Part shown: positions 27,099 through 37,806 of the stretch, in pieces
Numbering within the stretch: the first letter of the stretch is position 1
How the letters are laid out: each line of letters starts with the position of its first letter
Assembly (NCBI GenBank): GCA_016720855.1
Contig: JADKJU010000002.1
Location: 620,001-684,000 of the forward strand
From: Betaproteobacteria bacterium
GTDB lineage: Bacteria > Pseudomonadota > Gammaproteobacteria > Burkholderiales > Usitatibacteraceae
DNA: 64,000 bases
Direction: 5' to 3'
The notes under the pieces: model-generated
What the model saw: the letters and a program-made list of their open reading frames with translations, nothing else
What the model was told of the DNA's origin: nothing
Databases searched by the model: none
Position numbers and translations under genes: made by a program

Positions 27099-28829
27099 CT
27101 AGTGGATCTCGGGGTCGGGCGTCGGCGCGCCATCCTCGAGGAAATCGAAGTCGCAGCCCTGGTCGGCCTGCGTCACGTGCTTCAGGTACAGCGTGCCGAA
27201 GCCGCGGGTGTAGTGCGGTGCCGGTGGCTTCCACGCGGCGCGGCGGCGCGCGAGTTCCGCCTCGTCCACCAGCAGGTCGAGGCGCCGCCCGGAGACGTCG
27301 AGCGAGATCCGGTCGCCGTCCTTGACCAGCGCCAGCGGGCCGCCCACGTGCGACTCCGGCGCCACGTGCAGCACGCACGCGCCGTAGCTCGTGCCGCTCA
27401 TCCTCGCATCCGAGATGCGAACCATGTCGCGCACCCCTTCCTTGAGCAGTTTTTGCGGAATCGGCAACTGCCCCCATTCGGGCATGCCCGGCGCGCCCTG
27501 CGGTCCGGCGCCCTGCAGGACGATCACCGAGTCGGCCGTCACGGCAAGCGCCGGATCGTCGATGCGCGCGGCCAGGTCCTCGTAGCTTGCGAACACGACT
27601 GCGGTGCCGGTGTGCCTGTGCAGGCGCGCCTCCATGGCCGGGGGCTTGATCACCGCGCCACGGGGTGCGAGGTTGCCGGTGAGGACGGCCAGGCCGTCGC
27701 GCTCGACCAGCGGATTGTCTCTCGTCCGGATCACGTCGTCGTTGTGCACGGTCGCGCCGGCGAGGTTCTCGCCCAGCGTGAGGCCGTTCACGGTTCGTGC
27801 TTCGGGGTGGAGCAGGTCGCCCAGGCGCGAAAGCAGGCCGCGCAGCCCTCCCGCATAGAAGAAATCCTCCATCAGGTACTTGCCGGACGGCCGGATGTTC
27901 GCGAGCACCGGGGTCCTGCGCGCCAGCGCGTCGAAGCGCGCGAGGTCCAGCGCCACGCCCGCCCGGCGCGCGACCGCGATGAGGTGCACGATCGCGTTGG
28001 TGGAGCCGCCGAGGGCGAGCACGGCGGTGACTGCGTTGTCGATGGCGCGCGCGTCCACGACGTCGCGGATCTTCAGGTCCTCCCACACCATGTCCACGAT
28101 GCGCTTGCCGGTGAGCGTGGCCATCTGCGCATGGCGCGAGTCGGGCGCGGGGATGGAGGCCGCGCCCGGGAGGGTGAGCCCCATCGCTTCCGAGGCGCTC
28201 GTCATCGTGGAGGCCGTGCCCATCGTCATGCAGTGACCCGGCGAGCGCGCGATCCCGTTCTCCACTTCCTGCCAGTCCTGCTCGGTGATGTTGCCGGCGC
28301 GCAGCTCCGCCCAGTACTTCCAGGTGTCGCTGCCGCTGCCGAGGAAGCCGCCGCGGAAGTCGCCGCGCAGCATCGGGCCGGCGGGCACGAAGATCGACGG
28401 CAGGTTCATGGAGAGGGCGCCCATGACGAGCGCCGGGGTCGTCTTGTCGCAGCCGCCCATGAGCACGCAGCCATCGACGGGGTAGGAGCGCAGCATCTCC
28501 TCGGTCTCCATCGCGAGGAGGTTGCGGTAGAGCATCGTGGTGGGCTTCTGGAACGGCTCGGAAAGCGTGAGGGCGGGCATCTCCACGGGGAAGCCGCCCG
28601 CCTGCCAGACGCCGCGCTTCACTTCCTCGGCGCGCTGGCGCAGGTGCGTGTGGCAGGGGTTGATGTCGCTCCAGGTATTGACGATGGCGATGACGGGCTT
28701 GCCCGCGTAGTCCGAGCGGGTGAAGCCCATCTGCGCCGTGCGCGAGCGGTGCCCGAACGAGCGCAGGTCGTGTACCCCGTACCAGCGGTGGCTGCGCAGC
28801 TCCTGCGGCTTCTTGCGGCGTTCAGTCAC
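27099..28829 (-). CDS. IlvD/Edd-family sugar-acid dehydratase
   Basis: 576 residues from GTG 28829, just inside the end of the remnant gene upstream. Fe-S dehydratase: cluster-type cysteines in NTWSDINPCHTHL, MGGCDKTTPA and SPGHCMTMGTAST, and active-site region DARMSGTSYGACVLHVAPES. Length and sequence point to the sugar-acid branch (arabinonate, xylonate or galactonate dehydratases) rather than IlvD itself. First gene of an operon that continues with a dehydrogenase, a Bug protein and a GarL-like aldolase; exact sugar acid is open. Confidence 0.88.
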   Translation of the reverse strand: MTERRKKPQELRSHRWYGVHDLRSFGHRSRTAQMGFTRSDYAGKPVIAIVNTWSDINPCHTHLRQRAEEVKRGVWQAGGFPVEMPALTLSEPFQKPTTMLYRNLLAMETEEMLRSYPVDGCVLMGGCDKTTPALVMGALSMNLPSIFVPAGPMLRGDFRGGFLGSGSDTWKYWAELRAGNITEQDWQEVENGIARSPGHCMTMGTASTMTSASEAMGLTLPGAASIPAPDSRHAQMATLTGKRIVDMVWEDLKIRDVVDARAIDNAVTAVLALGGSTNAIVHLIAVARRAGVALDLARFDALARRTPVLANIRPSGKYLMEDFFYAGGLRGLLSRLGDLLHPEARTVNGLTLGENLAGATVHNDDVIRTRDNPLVERDGLAVLTGNLAPRGAVIKPPAMEARLHRHTGTAVVFASYEDLAARIDDPALAVTADSVIVLQGAGPQGAPGMPEWGQLPIPQKLLKEGVRDMVRISDARMSGTSYGACVLHVAPESHVGGPLALVKDGDRISLDVSGRRLDLLVDEAELARRRAAWKPPAPHYTRGFGTLYLKHVTQADQGCDFDFLEDGAPTPDPEIH

Positions 28830-28962
28830 TTTGCATGGTCCCGCCCGCGTCCACGACGCCCTGCCAGCGCGCGAGCTCCCTGTCCAGGGAGGCCGCGAAA
28901 TCGGCGCCCGGGAGGGCAAGGCCGCAGGCGGCGGCGAAAGCGAAATCAACAAGTCGTTTCAA
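28822..28962 (-). pseudogene. Collapsed Bug-family gene (signal peptide joined to C-terminus)
   Basis: 46 codons from TTG 28962. The first 20 residues (LKRLVDFAFAAACGLALPGA) look like a Bug signal peptide, and the last 26 (DFAASLDRELARWQGVVDAG...) match the usual Bug C-terminus (ADFA-x-x-L-x-x-E-x-x-RW-x-x-V). About 270 central residues are missing, so this is probably a deletion remnant. Its stop overlaps the GTG of the dehydratase, so it may still serve for translational coupling. Confidence 0.6.
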
Positions 28963-29054
28963 GGCTGGTCGTCCTCGGTCGGGGAAGATCGGCGGAGTGC
29001 GGATCGGGCTGCGGGCTGTTTCGCCGCCATCATAACGCGGCGCGTGCGGCCTCC

Positions 29055-30107
29055 CTATCGGCTGCTGCGCAGCCTTGCCAGGAACCGGTAGGCCGGTTCC
29101 GTCAGGAGCATCACGATCACGAATCGCGCCACGTGCGCCGCCGTGACGAAGGCCACGCCGACGCGAAGCACCTTGGCCGTGATCGCCATCTCCGCAATGC
29201 CTCCCGGGGAACACGCGAGCAGGATCGTGGCGGGCAGCACGCCCATCGACCACGCCAGGCCGAAGGCGAGGAGCGTGCAAAGCGCGAGCATGAGGACCAC
29301 GGAGGCGAGCACGGCCGTCATGAAGCGCGGCGCCTTGCGCAAAAAGCTTTGCTGGAAGCGCGCGCCGAGGTTGCACGCGAGGAGCAATTGCGCGGCGTTC
29401 GTCATCCACGACGGGATCGAGGAAAACACGAGGCCGGCTGCCGTGAGCGCGATGACGAAAAGGAGCGGGCCCATCATGAACGGGTTGGGTAGCCGGGTGC
29501 GGCGCCACGCGAACGCCGCGGCGAGGGCGAGCGCGGCGAGCATCGCGAGCTTCGCCGGGTCGAACGCCACCGAGACGGGGCGGTAGTCGTCCGTGCCCGC
29601 CTGGCCCAGCAGCGTGATGGCCACGGGCACGGAAGTCACCACCACCAGCAGCCGCAGCGAATGGGCGAGCGCCACGCGATCGACCAGGGCGCCGTGCCGT
29701 TCGGAGAGGTTCACCATTTCCGCCGCGCCCCCGATGGCGCTGGAGAAGAACGCCGTGGCGGGATCCACGCGGGCGAATCGCTCGAGGAAGAAGCTCGCGA
29801 AGACACCGATCAGGAAGACGCCGGAGCCGGCGGCGAGGAGCGCCAGCCCGTGCGCCAGCACCTCGTGCGCGACGGTCGGCGTGAAGTACAGGCCCAGGGC
29901 GACCCCGATCACGAGCTGCCCTGTTTCCCGGCCGAACGGGGGTGATTCCAGGCTGGCGCCGCCAAACTGGAAGATGGCCATCCCCGCGAGCGGCCCGATC
30001 ATCCACGGCAGCGGCGTCCTGAGCCAGGCACACAGCGCGCCGCTGGCGACGCACACCGCGAGCGCCCCTGCGATCGCGGCCATCTTCCTGATTTCCATGG
30101 GCCGCAT
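29055..30107 (-). CDS. AbrB-family membrane protein (AmoA superfamily)
   Basis: 350 residues from ATG 30107 (ATG 30098 also possible), with about ten to eleven transmembrane segments and a two-fold repeated pattern: LPWMIGPLAGMAIF in the first half and LPNPFMMGPLLFVIAL in the second, plus FFSSAIGGAAEMV and ACSPGGIAEMAI. This is the AbrB family, putative inner-membrane transporters often beside Bug-protein and carboxylate genes. Substrate unknown. It reads leftward toward the sugar-acid operon with a 92-bp gap. Confidence 0.85.
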   Translation of the reverse strand: MRPMEIRKMAAIAGALAVCVASGALCAWLRTPLPWMIGPLAGMAIFQFGGASLESPPFGRETGQLVIGVALGLYFTPTVAHEVLAHGLALLAAGSGVFLIGVFASFFLERFARVDPATAFFSSAIGGAAEMVNLSERHGALVDRVALAHSLRLLVVVTSVPVAITLLGQAGTDDYRPVSVAFDPAKLAMLAALALAAAFAWRRTRLPNPFMMGPLLFVIALTAAGLVFSSIPSWMTNAAQLLLACNLGARFQQSFLRKAPRFMTAVLASVVLMLALCTLLAFGLAWSMGVLPATILLACSPGGIAEMAITAKVLRVGVAFVTAAHVARFVIVMLLTEPAYRFLARLRSSR

Positions 30108-30154
30108 TGTGCCCGTCGCCGGGGCCGCGCGGGGTCGGCGCCATCTTCGCCGGG

Positions 30155-30195
30155 TTGACGTGCGTCAAAAGCCGGGTGGGACTTAAGGCTAATCT
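30155..30195 (+). promoter_or_regulatory. Candidate FNR-type site and promoter of nuo operon
   Basis: TTGAC-GTGC-GTCAA (30155-30168) is a perfect inverted repeat and fits TTGAT-N4-ATCAA at 8 of 10 positions. With a class II layout the start point is near 30203 and TAATCT (30190-30195) is the -10. The same bases also offer a TTGACG -35, but no good -10 lies at 17 bp. Inference. Confidence 0.45.
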
Positions 30196-30244
30196 GCGCT
30201 CTGGCAGGAAAGCGGTTGCAGGTCTTGACCCGCTCGACCACACA

Positions 30245-30610
30245 ATGAACCCCTATGTAGTCTTCCTCCTGTACATGGCCGCGATCCTCGGCGTCGTGGC
30301 CGTGATGCTTTTGCTCAACCGCATCCTCGGGCCGAAGCCGCAGGACACCGAGACCAAGCTCGAGCCCTTCGAATGCGGCGCGACGCCCGTGGACGCGCAC
30401 AACGTGAAGGCGGTGCCGATCAAGTACTACGCGGTGGCCATCATCTTCATCCTGTTCGACCTGGAGACCGTGTTCCTCATCATCTGGGCGCTGGGCGCCC
30501 AGCCGCTCACCGGCTTCATGCTCTTCACGCTCGGGCTCTTCGTCGCCCTGCTGGTCCTGATCCTTCTCTATGTATACAAGGCGCGGCTCCTCGAAGGGGT
30601 CACCGAGTGA
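30245..30610 (+). CDS. nuoA: NADH-quinone oxidoreductase subunit A
   Basis: Membrane subunit of complex I next to the quinone channel. 121 residues with three transmembrane helices; the conserved loop KLEPFECGATPVDAHN and helix YYAVAIIFILFDLETVFLIIWA are typical. First of fourteen nuo genes in canonical order A to N; its stop overlaps the nuoB GTG start. Confidence 0.96.
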   Translation: MNPYVVFLLYMAAILGVVAVMLLLNRILGPKPQDTETKLEPFECGATPVDAHNVKAVPIKYYAVAIIFILFDLETVFLIIWALGAQPLTGFMLFTLGLFVALLVLILLYVYKARLLEGVTE

Positions 30611-31134
30611 CGATGGACACGCGCACGATCCCCATCCACCCGGCGCAGTCCACGGGCAGGTCCGCGTCCTTCGAGTACCTCTCGACGCGCAAGGACGAGC
30701 TCGTCGGCTGGGCGCGCAAGTTCTCGCTCTTTCCCTACCCGTTCGTCACCGCCTGCTGCGCCATGGAATTCATGGCGGTGAGTTCCAGCCCCTACGACAC
30801 GGACCGGTTCGGGGCCGCGCTGCCGCGCTTTTCGCCGCGCCAGTCGGATCTTCTGATGGTGGTGGGCACCGTCACCCACAAGCAGGCGCCGATCCTCCTC
30901 AAGGTGTACGAGCAGATGTGCGAGCCCAAGTGGGTGATGGCCTTCGGCGTGTGCGCGACGAGCGGCGGCTTTTACCAGAACTACGCGGCGCTGCCGGGCA
31001 TCGACAGGATCATTCCCGTGGACATCTACATCCCCGGGTGCCCGCCGCGCCCCGAGACGGTGATCGACGGGATCATGAGGCTCCAGGAAAAGATCGCGGG
31101 CCAGAAGCACCCGATCATCACGGGGGATTTCTAG
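30607..31134 (+). CDS. nuoB: NADH-quinone oxidoreductase subunit B
   Basis: Carries the N2 [4Fe-4S] cluster that hands electrons to quinone. 175 residues from GTG 30607 (8 bp after AAGGGG), or 173 from ATG 30613. Cluster ligands are visible: the adjacent pair in VTACCAMEFM, one in GVCATSGG and one in PGCPPRPE. The N-terminus (STRKDELVGWARKFSLFPYPF) is unlike usual betaproteobacterial NuoB and closer to that in deltaproteobacterial-type complexes. Confidence 0.96.
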   Translation: MTMDTRTIPIHPAQSTGRSASFEYLSTRKDELVGWARKFSLFPYPFVTACCAMEFMAVSSSPYDTDRFGAALPRFSPRQSDLLMVVGTVTHKQAPILLKVYEQMCEPKWVMAFGVCATSGGFYQNYAALPGIDRIIPVDIYIPGCPPRPETVIDGIMRLQEKIAGQKHPIITGDF

Positions 31135-31161
31135 GGCCATGGCCGGCGAACGAGGCGGCAA

Positions 31162-31665
31162 ATGACGATGGACGCAGGGGTTTTCGACCGGATTGCGGCA
31201 CGCCTTGCGGCAGGGCAGGGGCAGGCCTGCACCTCGCACGGCGTCCTCGTCGTGAATCTCGCGCCCGCAGCGGTCGCGGATGCGGTGCGCGCGCTCAAGC
31301 TCGAGTTCGGCTTCGACGTCTTCCTGGACGTGACCGCCGTTGACTGGCCCGATGATGCGCTGCGCTTCGAGGTGGTCTGGCACTTCTACTCCACGCAGCA
31401 CAAGGTGAGGGTGCGGCTGAAGACGCGCGTCGCGGAAGCCAATCCGGTCGCAGCCTCGCTTACGTCCGTGTACGGCTCGGCCGCGTTCATGGAGCGCGAG
31501 TGCCACGACATGTACGGCATCGTGTTCGAAGGCAACGCGGACCTGCGCCCCATCCTTCTCTACGAAGGCTTCGTCGGGCACCCGCTGCGCAAGGACTATC
31601 CCAAGGACCGCGAGCAGCCCCTCGTGCCCTATCTGGACGCCGCCGCCGGCGACCGGGGCGAATAG
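31162..31665 (+). CDS. nuoC: NADH-quinone oxidoreductase subunit C
   Basis: Peripheral-arm subunit (30-kDa type). 167 residues; the family signature ERECHDMYGIVFEGNADLRPILL leads to HPLRKDYPKDREQP. Not fused to NuoD, unlike E. coli. Separated from nuoB by 27 bp and directly followed by nuoD. Confidence 0.95.
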   Translation: MTMDAGVFDRIAARLAAGQGQACTSHGVLVVNLAPAAVADAVRALKLEFGFDVFLDVTAVDWPDDALRFEVVWHFYSTQHKVRVRLKTRVAEANPVAASLTSVYGSAAFMERECHDMYGIVFEGNADLRPILLYEGFVGHPLRKDYPKDREQPLVPYLDAAAGDRGE

Positions 31666-31667
31666 CC

Positions 31668-32891
31668 ATGGCCGCCAACCCCCGCATCGCGAACCCCACC
31701 CGTTCCGCCTTCACCCGGAGCGAGCGCGACGACACGGTGATCGTGAGCATCGGCCCGTCGCACCCGGCCACGCACGGCACCATCCAGATCTACGCGGAGC
31801 TCGACGGCGAGCGGATCCTGCGCGCCGACGTGCATTGCGGCTACCTGCACCGCGGCTTCGAGAAGGAGTGCGAGTCGCACACCTGGCACAACCTCATCCC
31901 GTACGTGGACCGCCTGAACTACTGCTCGGCGCTCATCAACGATTTCGCCTACTGCGACACCGTCGAGCGGCTGATGGGCGTGGAGATCACGCCGCGCACG
32001 AAGTACCTGCGCACGCTCCTGTCGGAATACTCGCGCCTGGCGGACCATCTCACGTGCATCGCCGCTACCCTCATGGAGCTGGGGGCGATGACCGCCTTCC
32101 TGTACCTGGTGATGATCCGCGACTACGTGTACGAGCACATCGCGGACCTGACGGGCGCGCGCGTCACCCAGTCGTACGGCCGCATCGGCGGGCTGGCGAG
32201 GGACATCCCGAACGGCTGGCTGGGGCGCCTGGCGCAGATCCTCGACCAGTACGAGGAGTTCATGGGCCGCGTGCACGGCCTGGTGGACAGGAACCGCATC
32301 TTCATCGACCGCATGCGCAATGTGGGCGTGCTCACCACGGCCCAGGCGCTCGACTACGGCTACACGGGCCCGATGCTGCGCTCCACCGGCGCGCCGCGGG
32401 ACCTGCGCAAGGACACGCCCTACCTCGCCTACGCGGAACTCGACTTCGAGGTGCCCGTGGGCATCAAGGGCGACAACTACGACCGGTACTACGTGCGCGC
32501 CAGGGAGATGGACGAGTCCGTGCACATGATCCGCCAGCTCATGGACATGCTGCCGGACGGCCCCCTCAACGTGGACGACCGGCGCTGCTCGTTCCCCGAC
32601 AAGCCCCTGGTCTATGGCGAGATCGAATCGCTCATCAACCACTTCAAGCTCGTGATGGACGGCCCGCGCGTGCCTGCCGGCGAGATCTACCACGCCCACG
32701 AAAGCCCCAACGGCGAGCTCGGCTTCTACCTCGTTTCCACCGGCGAAGGCGTGCCCTACAAGGTGCACTGCCGCGCGCCCAGCTTCGTGCACATGGGCGG
32801 GGCGCACAAGATGCTCGAGGGCTACCAGCTCGCGGACCTCGTGCCGACCTTCGGCTCCATCAACATGATCGGCGGGGAGTGCGACCGGTGA
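31668..32891 (+). CDS. nuoD: NADH-quinone oxidoreductase subunit D
   Basis: 49-kDa-type subunit lining the quinone pocket. 407 residues from ATG 31668. Conserved quinone-site features: SIGPSHPATHGTIQI (with the key His), CGYLHRGFEK, PYVDRLNYCS and the final GSINMIGGECDR. The stop overlaps the nuoE GTG (GTGA at 32888). Confidence 0.96.
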   Translation: MAANPRIANPTRSAFTRSERDDTVIVSIGPSHPATHGTIQIYAELDGERILRADVHCGYLHRGFEKECESHTWHNLIPYVDRLNYCSALINDFAYCDTVERLMGVEITPRTKYLRTLLSEYSRLADHLTCIAATLMELGAMTAFLYLVMIRDYVYEHIADLTGARVTQSYGRIGGLARDIPNGWLGRLAQILDQYEEFMGRVHGLVDRNRIFIDRMRNVGVLTTAQALDYGYTGPMLRSTGAPRDLRKDTPYLAYAELDFEVPVGIKGDNYDRYYVRAREMDESVHMIRQLMDMLPDGPLNVDDRRCSFPDKPLVYGEIESLINHFKLVMDGPRVPAGEIYHAHESPNGELGFYLVSTGEGVPYKVHCRAPSFVHMGGAHKMLEGYQLADLVPTFGSINMIGGECDR

Positions 32892-33379
32892 AGCACCTCA
32901 TCCCCGAGTTCGAGAAGATGAAGGAGCGCTACCCCCAGGGGTTCGAGTCCTCGCTCGTGCTGCCCTGCCTGCGGCGCATCCAGGAGGACCGCGGCTTCGT
33001 CGCCGAGGAGGACATCGTGGCCCTCGTGGAGTACCTGAAGGTGCCCCGCATCCAGGTCGAGGAAGTTCTCTCCTACTACACGATGCTGCGCAGGCAACCC
33101 ATCGGCCGTCACCACCTGCAGGTCTGCCGCAACATCGCCTGCTCGATGCGTGGAGCGGAAGGCGCCATCGGCCACCTGTGCAGGAAGCTGGGCATCCAGC
33201 CCGGCGAGACCACGCCCGACGGACGCTTCACGCTCTCGACCGTCGAGTGCCTGGGTTCCTGCGGCACGGCGCCGGTGGTGATGGCGAACGAGGCCTACCA
33301 CGAGGACATGACCGCAGACAAGCTCGACCGGCTGATCGAGCAGCTCATGGTCGGGGAACGAGCCGGGGAGGGCAAATAG
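32888..33379 (+). CDS. nuoE: NADH-quinone oxidoreductase subunit E
   Basis: 24-kDa-type subunit with the N1a [2Fe-2S] cluster, part of the NADH dehydrogenase module. 163 residues from GTG 32888. Four ligands: QVCRNIAC (CX4C) and ECLGSCG (CX3C). Two bases separate it from nuoF. Confidence 0.95.
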   Translation: MKHLIPEFEKMKERYPQGFESSLVLPCLRRIQEDRGFVAEEDIVALVEYLKVPRIQVEEVLSYYTMLRRQPIGRHHLQVCRNIACSMRGAEGAIGHLCRKLGIQPGETTPDGRFTLSTVECLGSCGTAPVVMANEAYHEDMTADKLDRLIEQLMVGERAGEGK

Positions 33380-33381
33380 CC

Positions 33382-34661
<1,280 letters not shown>

Positions 34662-34674
<13 letters not shown>

Positions 34675-36104
34675 CCATCGACGGACGCGAAATCGAGGCG
34701 CAGGCGGGCCAGACCGTCATGCAGGCGGCGACGGAGGCGGGGATCTTCATTCCCTACTTCTGCTGGCACCCGAAGCTTTCCGTGCCCGGCAACTGCCGCA
34801 TCTGCGTGGTCGGCGTCGAGGACAAGGGCGGGGAGTGGGTGGAGATCGCCTGCAACATGCCGGTCGCCGAGGGCATGGTGGTCTTCACCAACTCGGAAAA
34901 GGTGAAGGCCCGGCGCAAGGCCACGATGCAGTTCATCACCCTCAACCACCCGGTGGACTGCGGCATCTGCGACAAGGCGGGCGAGTGCACGCTGCAGGAC
35001 TACCACTACGAGTACAACGGCGAGCGCTCGATCTCGCTCGACGCCAAGGTGCACGCGACCAAGCACTACGACCTCTCGGAGCGCATCGTCCTCGACAACG
35101 AGCGCTGCATCCAGTGCACGAGGTGCGTGCGGTTCACGCGCGAGATCTCGAAGTCGAACGGGCTGGGCATGCAGAACCGCGCCGACCATACGCTGGTGCG
35201 CGCCGTGGAGGACGGAAGCTTCGCCTCCGACCCGTATTCCGACAACGTGATCGACATCTGCCCCGTGGGCGCGCTCCTTTCGCGCTCCTTCCTGCACAAG
35301 GCGCGGGTCTGGTATCTCAAGCCCACGGCCTCGGTGTGCCCGGGCTGCGCACGCGGGTGTGCCGTGAACCTGTGGCACCGCCGCCCGGAGTGGAAGCTGC
35401 GCTCCGCGGAGCAGCGCGTCCACAACGACGAGATCGACCGCGTCACGCCGCTCGACAACCCGGCGGTGAACGGTCCGTGGATCTGCAACAAGGGCCGCGA
35501 CCTCGCCCGGGTGTTCGGCCGGGCTCGCGCCGAGGGGGCGATGCTCAAGGGCCGCGCGGCGGACCTGCAAGGCGCCATCAAGCAGGCGCGCTCCCTCATC
35601 GCTGCGGCGAAAAGGCCCGTGGCCATCGTTTCGAGCTGGGGATCCAACGAGGAACTCGCGGCGTTCAAGGCCGCCCTGGGCGGTCGCATGACCGCGTTCG
35701 TGAAGCCCGACCACCAGCCCGAGCCGGGCGAGGTGGTCGAGGATGCGATCCTCATCCGCGCCGACAAGAATCCCAACACCGCCGGTGCGCGCGCCCTCTT
35801 CGGCGACGCGGCGCCCGACATCCCGAAGGATGCGGACCTGGTGCTGGTGTGGGGCGAGGGCTTCGACTTCGGCCGCATCCCGGCGGGGGCGAAGATCGTG
35901 TACCTCAACGCCTGGCTGCAGCCGGAAAACGGCCACGCGGACGTCTTCCTCGCGGTGAGCATCCAGACCGAGCGTGACGGCCACTACACCAACTTCGCGG
36001 GCGTCACGAGCGCGTTCTCGAAGTGCTTCGCGAAGCCCGCGGGCGTCGCGGACGCCGAGGCACTTTTCGCGGCGCTCGCGGGAACCGCCGGAGGCGGCGA
36101 ATGA
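34662..36104 (+). CDS. nuoG: NADH-quinone oxidoreductase subunit G (short form)
   Basis: Iron-sulfur subunit of the NADH module. 480 residues, well short of the roughly 700-900 of most NuoG proteins. The N-terminal part is intact: [2Fe-2S] ligands in FCWHPKLSVPGNCRIC, the HPVDCGICDKAGECTLQ block, and the two-cluster region CIQCTRCVRF with CPVGALLS. An N7-type motif CPGCARGC plus a later Cys in WICNKGRD is also kept. The following molybdopterin-oxidoreductase-like domain is cut down to about 190 residues. Stop overlaps nuoH start (ATGA), so this is not a frameshift artefact. Confidence 0.92.
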
Positions 36105-37240
36105 TCGCGGATCTCGTCATCGCCCTCGTCTTCATCGGCTACGCGATCAGCGTCCTGATGGGGTTCGGCACCATCCTCACCTGGGTGGAACGCAAGCAGG
36201 CGGCCGTGATGTCGGACCGCATCGGGGCCAACCGCGCCTACATCCGCATCCCGTTCACGCAGGTGAAGCTGGTGTGGTGGGGCCTTTTCCACGGCATGGC
36301 CGACGGGCTGAAGATGCTCCTCAAGGAGGACTTCAAGCCGCGCACCTACGACTGGTACGCCTACGCCGTGGCGCCGTGGGTGGTGTTCACGCCGGTGCTC
36401 CTCGTCTTCGCGGTGATCCCGTTCGGGGGCATGCTCACCCCGGCGAAGCTCTTCGCGCCGCTCGCGCAGCTCTTCGGCGACAAGAGCTACCCGATGCAGA
36501 TCGCGAACCTGGACGCGGGGATCCTCATCGTGTTCGCCTTCAGCGGCCTGCCGGTCATCGGCGCGATGCTTGCCGGCTGGTCGTCGTCCAACAAGTTTTC
36601 CCTGCTGGGCGCCTTGCGGGCCGGCTCGCAGATGATCTCCTACGAGCTGGTGCTGGCTCTCACGACCCTGGGTCTCATCCTCATCTACGGCACGGTGAAC
36701 CTGGACACGATGGTGCGCATGCAGTCGGGCACCGTGCTGGGGTTCCTGCCGGCGTGGGGCATCGTGTACCAGCCCTTTGCGGCGATACTTTTCCTCACGG
36801 CGGCCATCGCGGAGAACAAGCGCATCCCGTTCGACCTGCCCGAGGCCGAATCGGAGCTGATCGCCGGCTACTTCACCGAATACAGCGCGATGAAGATGGG
36901 CCTTTTCATGTTCGCCGAGTTCATCGAGATCGCGATCGTCGGCGCCCTCTTCACCACGCTCTTCCTGGGCGGCTACAACCTGCCTTTCATGACGGATGCG
37001 GGCTTTGCCTTCCCGGGCGGCGCGCTGCTCGGGTTGCCGCACGGTGCCGTCGTGGTCACGCAGCTCGCCGTGTTCCTCGCCAAGGTCTTCCTCGTGTGCA
37101 GCTTCCAGATCCTCATCCGCTGGACGCTGCCGCGCTTCCGCTACGACCAGGTGCTGGTATTCGCCTGGAAATTCATGTTCCCGCTGGCGCTCGCGAACCT
37201 GTGCGTGACCGCCGTGGGCGTCTGGGCGCTACGCGCATGA
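36101..37240 (+). CDS. nuoH: NADH-quinone oxidoreductase subunit H
   Basis: Membrane subunit forming the entry of the quinone channel. 379 residues, eight to nine transmembrane helices. Conserved: TWVERKQAAVMSDRIGANRA in the first loop and AENKRIPFDLPEAESELIAGYFTEYSAMKMG, the acidic E-channel loop. ATGA overlaps on both sides (nuoG, nuoI). Confidence 0.96.
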   Translation: MIADLVIALVFIGYAISVLMGFGTILTWVERKQAAVMSDRIGANRAYIRIPFTQVKLVWWGLFHGMADGLKMLLKEDFKPRTYDWYAYAVAPWVVFTPVLLVFAVIPFGGMLTPAKLFAPLAQLFGDKSYPMQIANLDAGILIVFAFSGLPVIGAMLAGWSSSNKFSLLGALRAGSQMISYELVLALTTLGLILIYGTVNLDTMVRMQSGTVLGFLPAWGIVYQPFAAILFLTAAIAENKRIPFDLPEAESELIAGYFTEYSAMKMGLFMFAEFIEIAIVGALFTTLFLGGYNLPFMTDAGFAFPGGALLGLPHGAVVVTQLAVFLAKVFLVCSFQILIRWTLPRFRYDQVLVFAWKFMFPLALANLCVTAVGVWALRA

Positions 37241-37806
37241 GCAGGAAGACCCACGTGCGCAAGCAGTACTGGAACGAGCCGGAGATGGGGCTCTGGGAGC
37301 GCGCCTACCTGCCCGAGATCCTGCGTGGCCTCTTCATCACCGGCGGCGTCTTCCTGCGCAACATGTTCAAGTGGATGACCGGCCGCAAGGGCGCGCTCAC
37401 CTCCTACTACCCCGAGGAGACGCGCTTCGACTACGCGGCCGGAAACCGCGGCAAGCACATCCTCACGCAGCGCCCCGACGGCTCGCCGCAATGCATCGCC
37501 TGCAACATGTGCGCGACGGTGTGCCCTGCCAAGGTGATCGAGATCGAGGCGGCCTTCGATCCGCAGGACATGGCCCATCCCAAGTACCCGGCGCGCTTCG
37601 AGATCGACTACTCGCGCTGCGTGTTCTGCGGCCTGTGCGTGGAGGCCTGCCCCGAGGACGCCATCCGCATGGTGAAGGAAGTGCCGAACCTGCCGGCCAC
37701 CGACCGCTGGAACATGTGGCTCGGCAAGGAGGAGCTCCTGACGTGGCAGCCGCACGGCGACGTGGCGAAACCCTACCCGCCCGCGCCGAAGGGGGACCGC
37801 GCATGA
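37237..37806 (+). CDS. nuoI: NADH-quinone oxidoreductase subunit I
   Basis: Carries the N6a and N6b [4Fe-4S] clusters between NuoG and NuoB. 189 residues from ATG 37237. Two ferredoxin motifs: CIACNMCATVCPAKV and CVFCGLCVEACPEDA. The N-terminal 50 residues and the C-terminal tail (DVAKPYPPAPKG) are longer than in standard betaproteobacterial NuoI (about 160). Overlaps nuoJ by ATGA. Confidence 0.95.
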   Translation: MSRKTHVRKQYWNEPEMGLWERAYLPEILRGLFITGGVFLRNMFKWMTGRKGALTSYYPEETRFDYAAGNRGKHILTQRPDGSPQCIACNMCATVCPAKVIEIEAAFDPQDMAHPKYPARFEIDYSRCVFCGLCVEACPEDAIRMVKEVPNLPATDRWNMWLGKEELLTWQPHGDVAKPYPPAPKGDRA

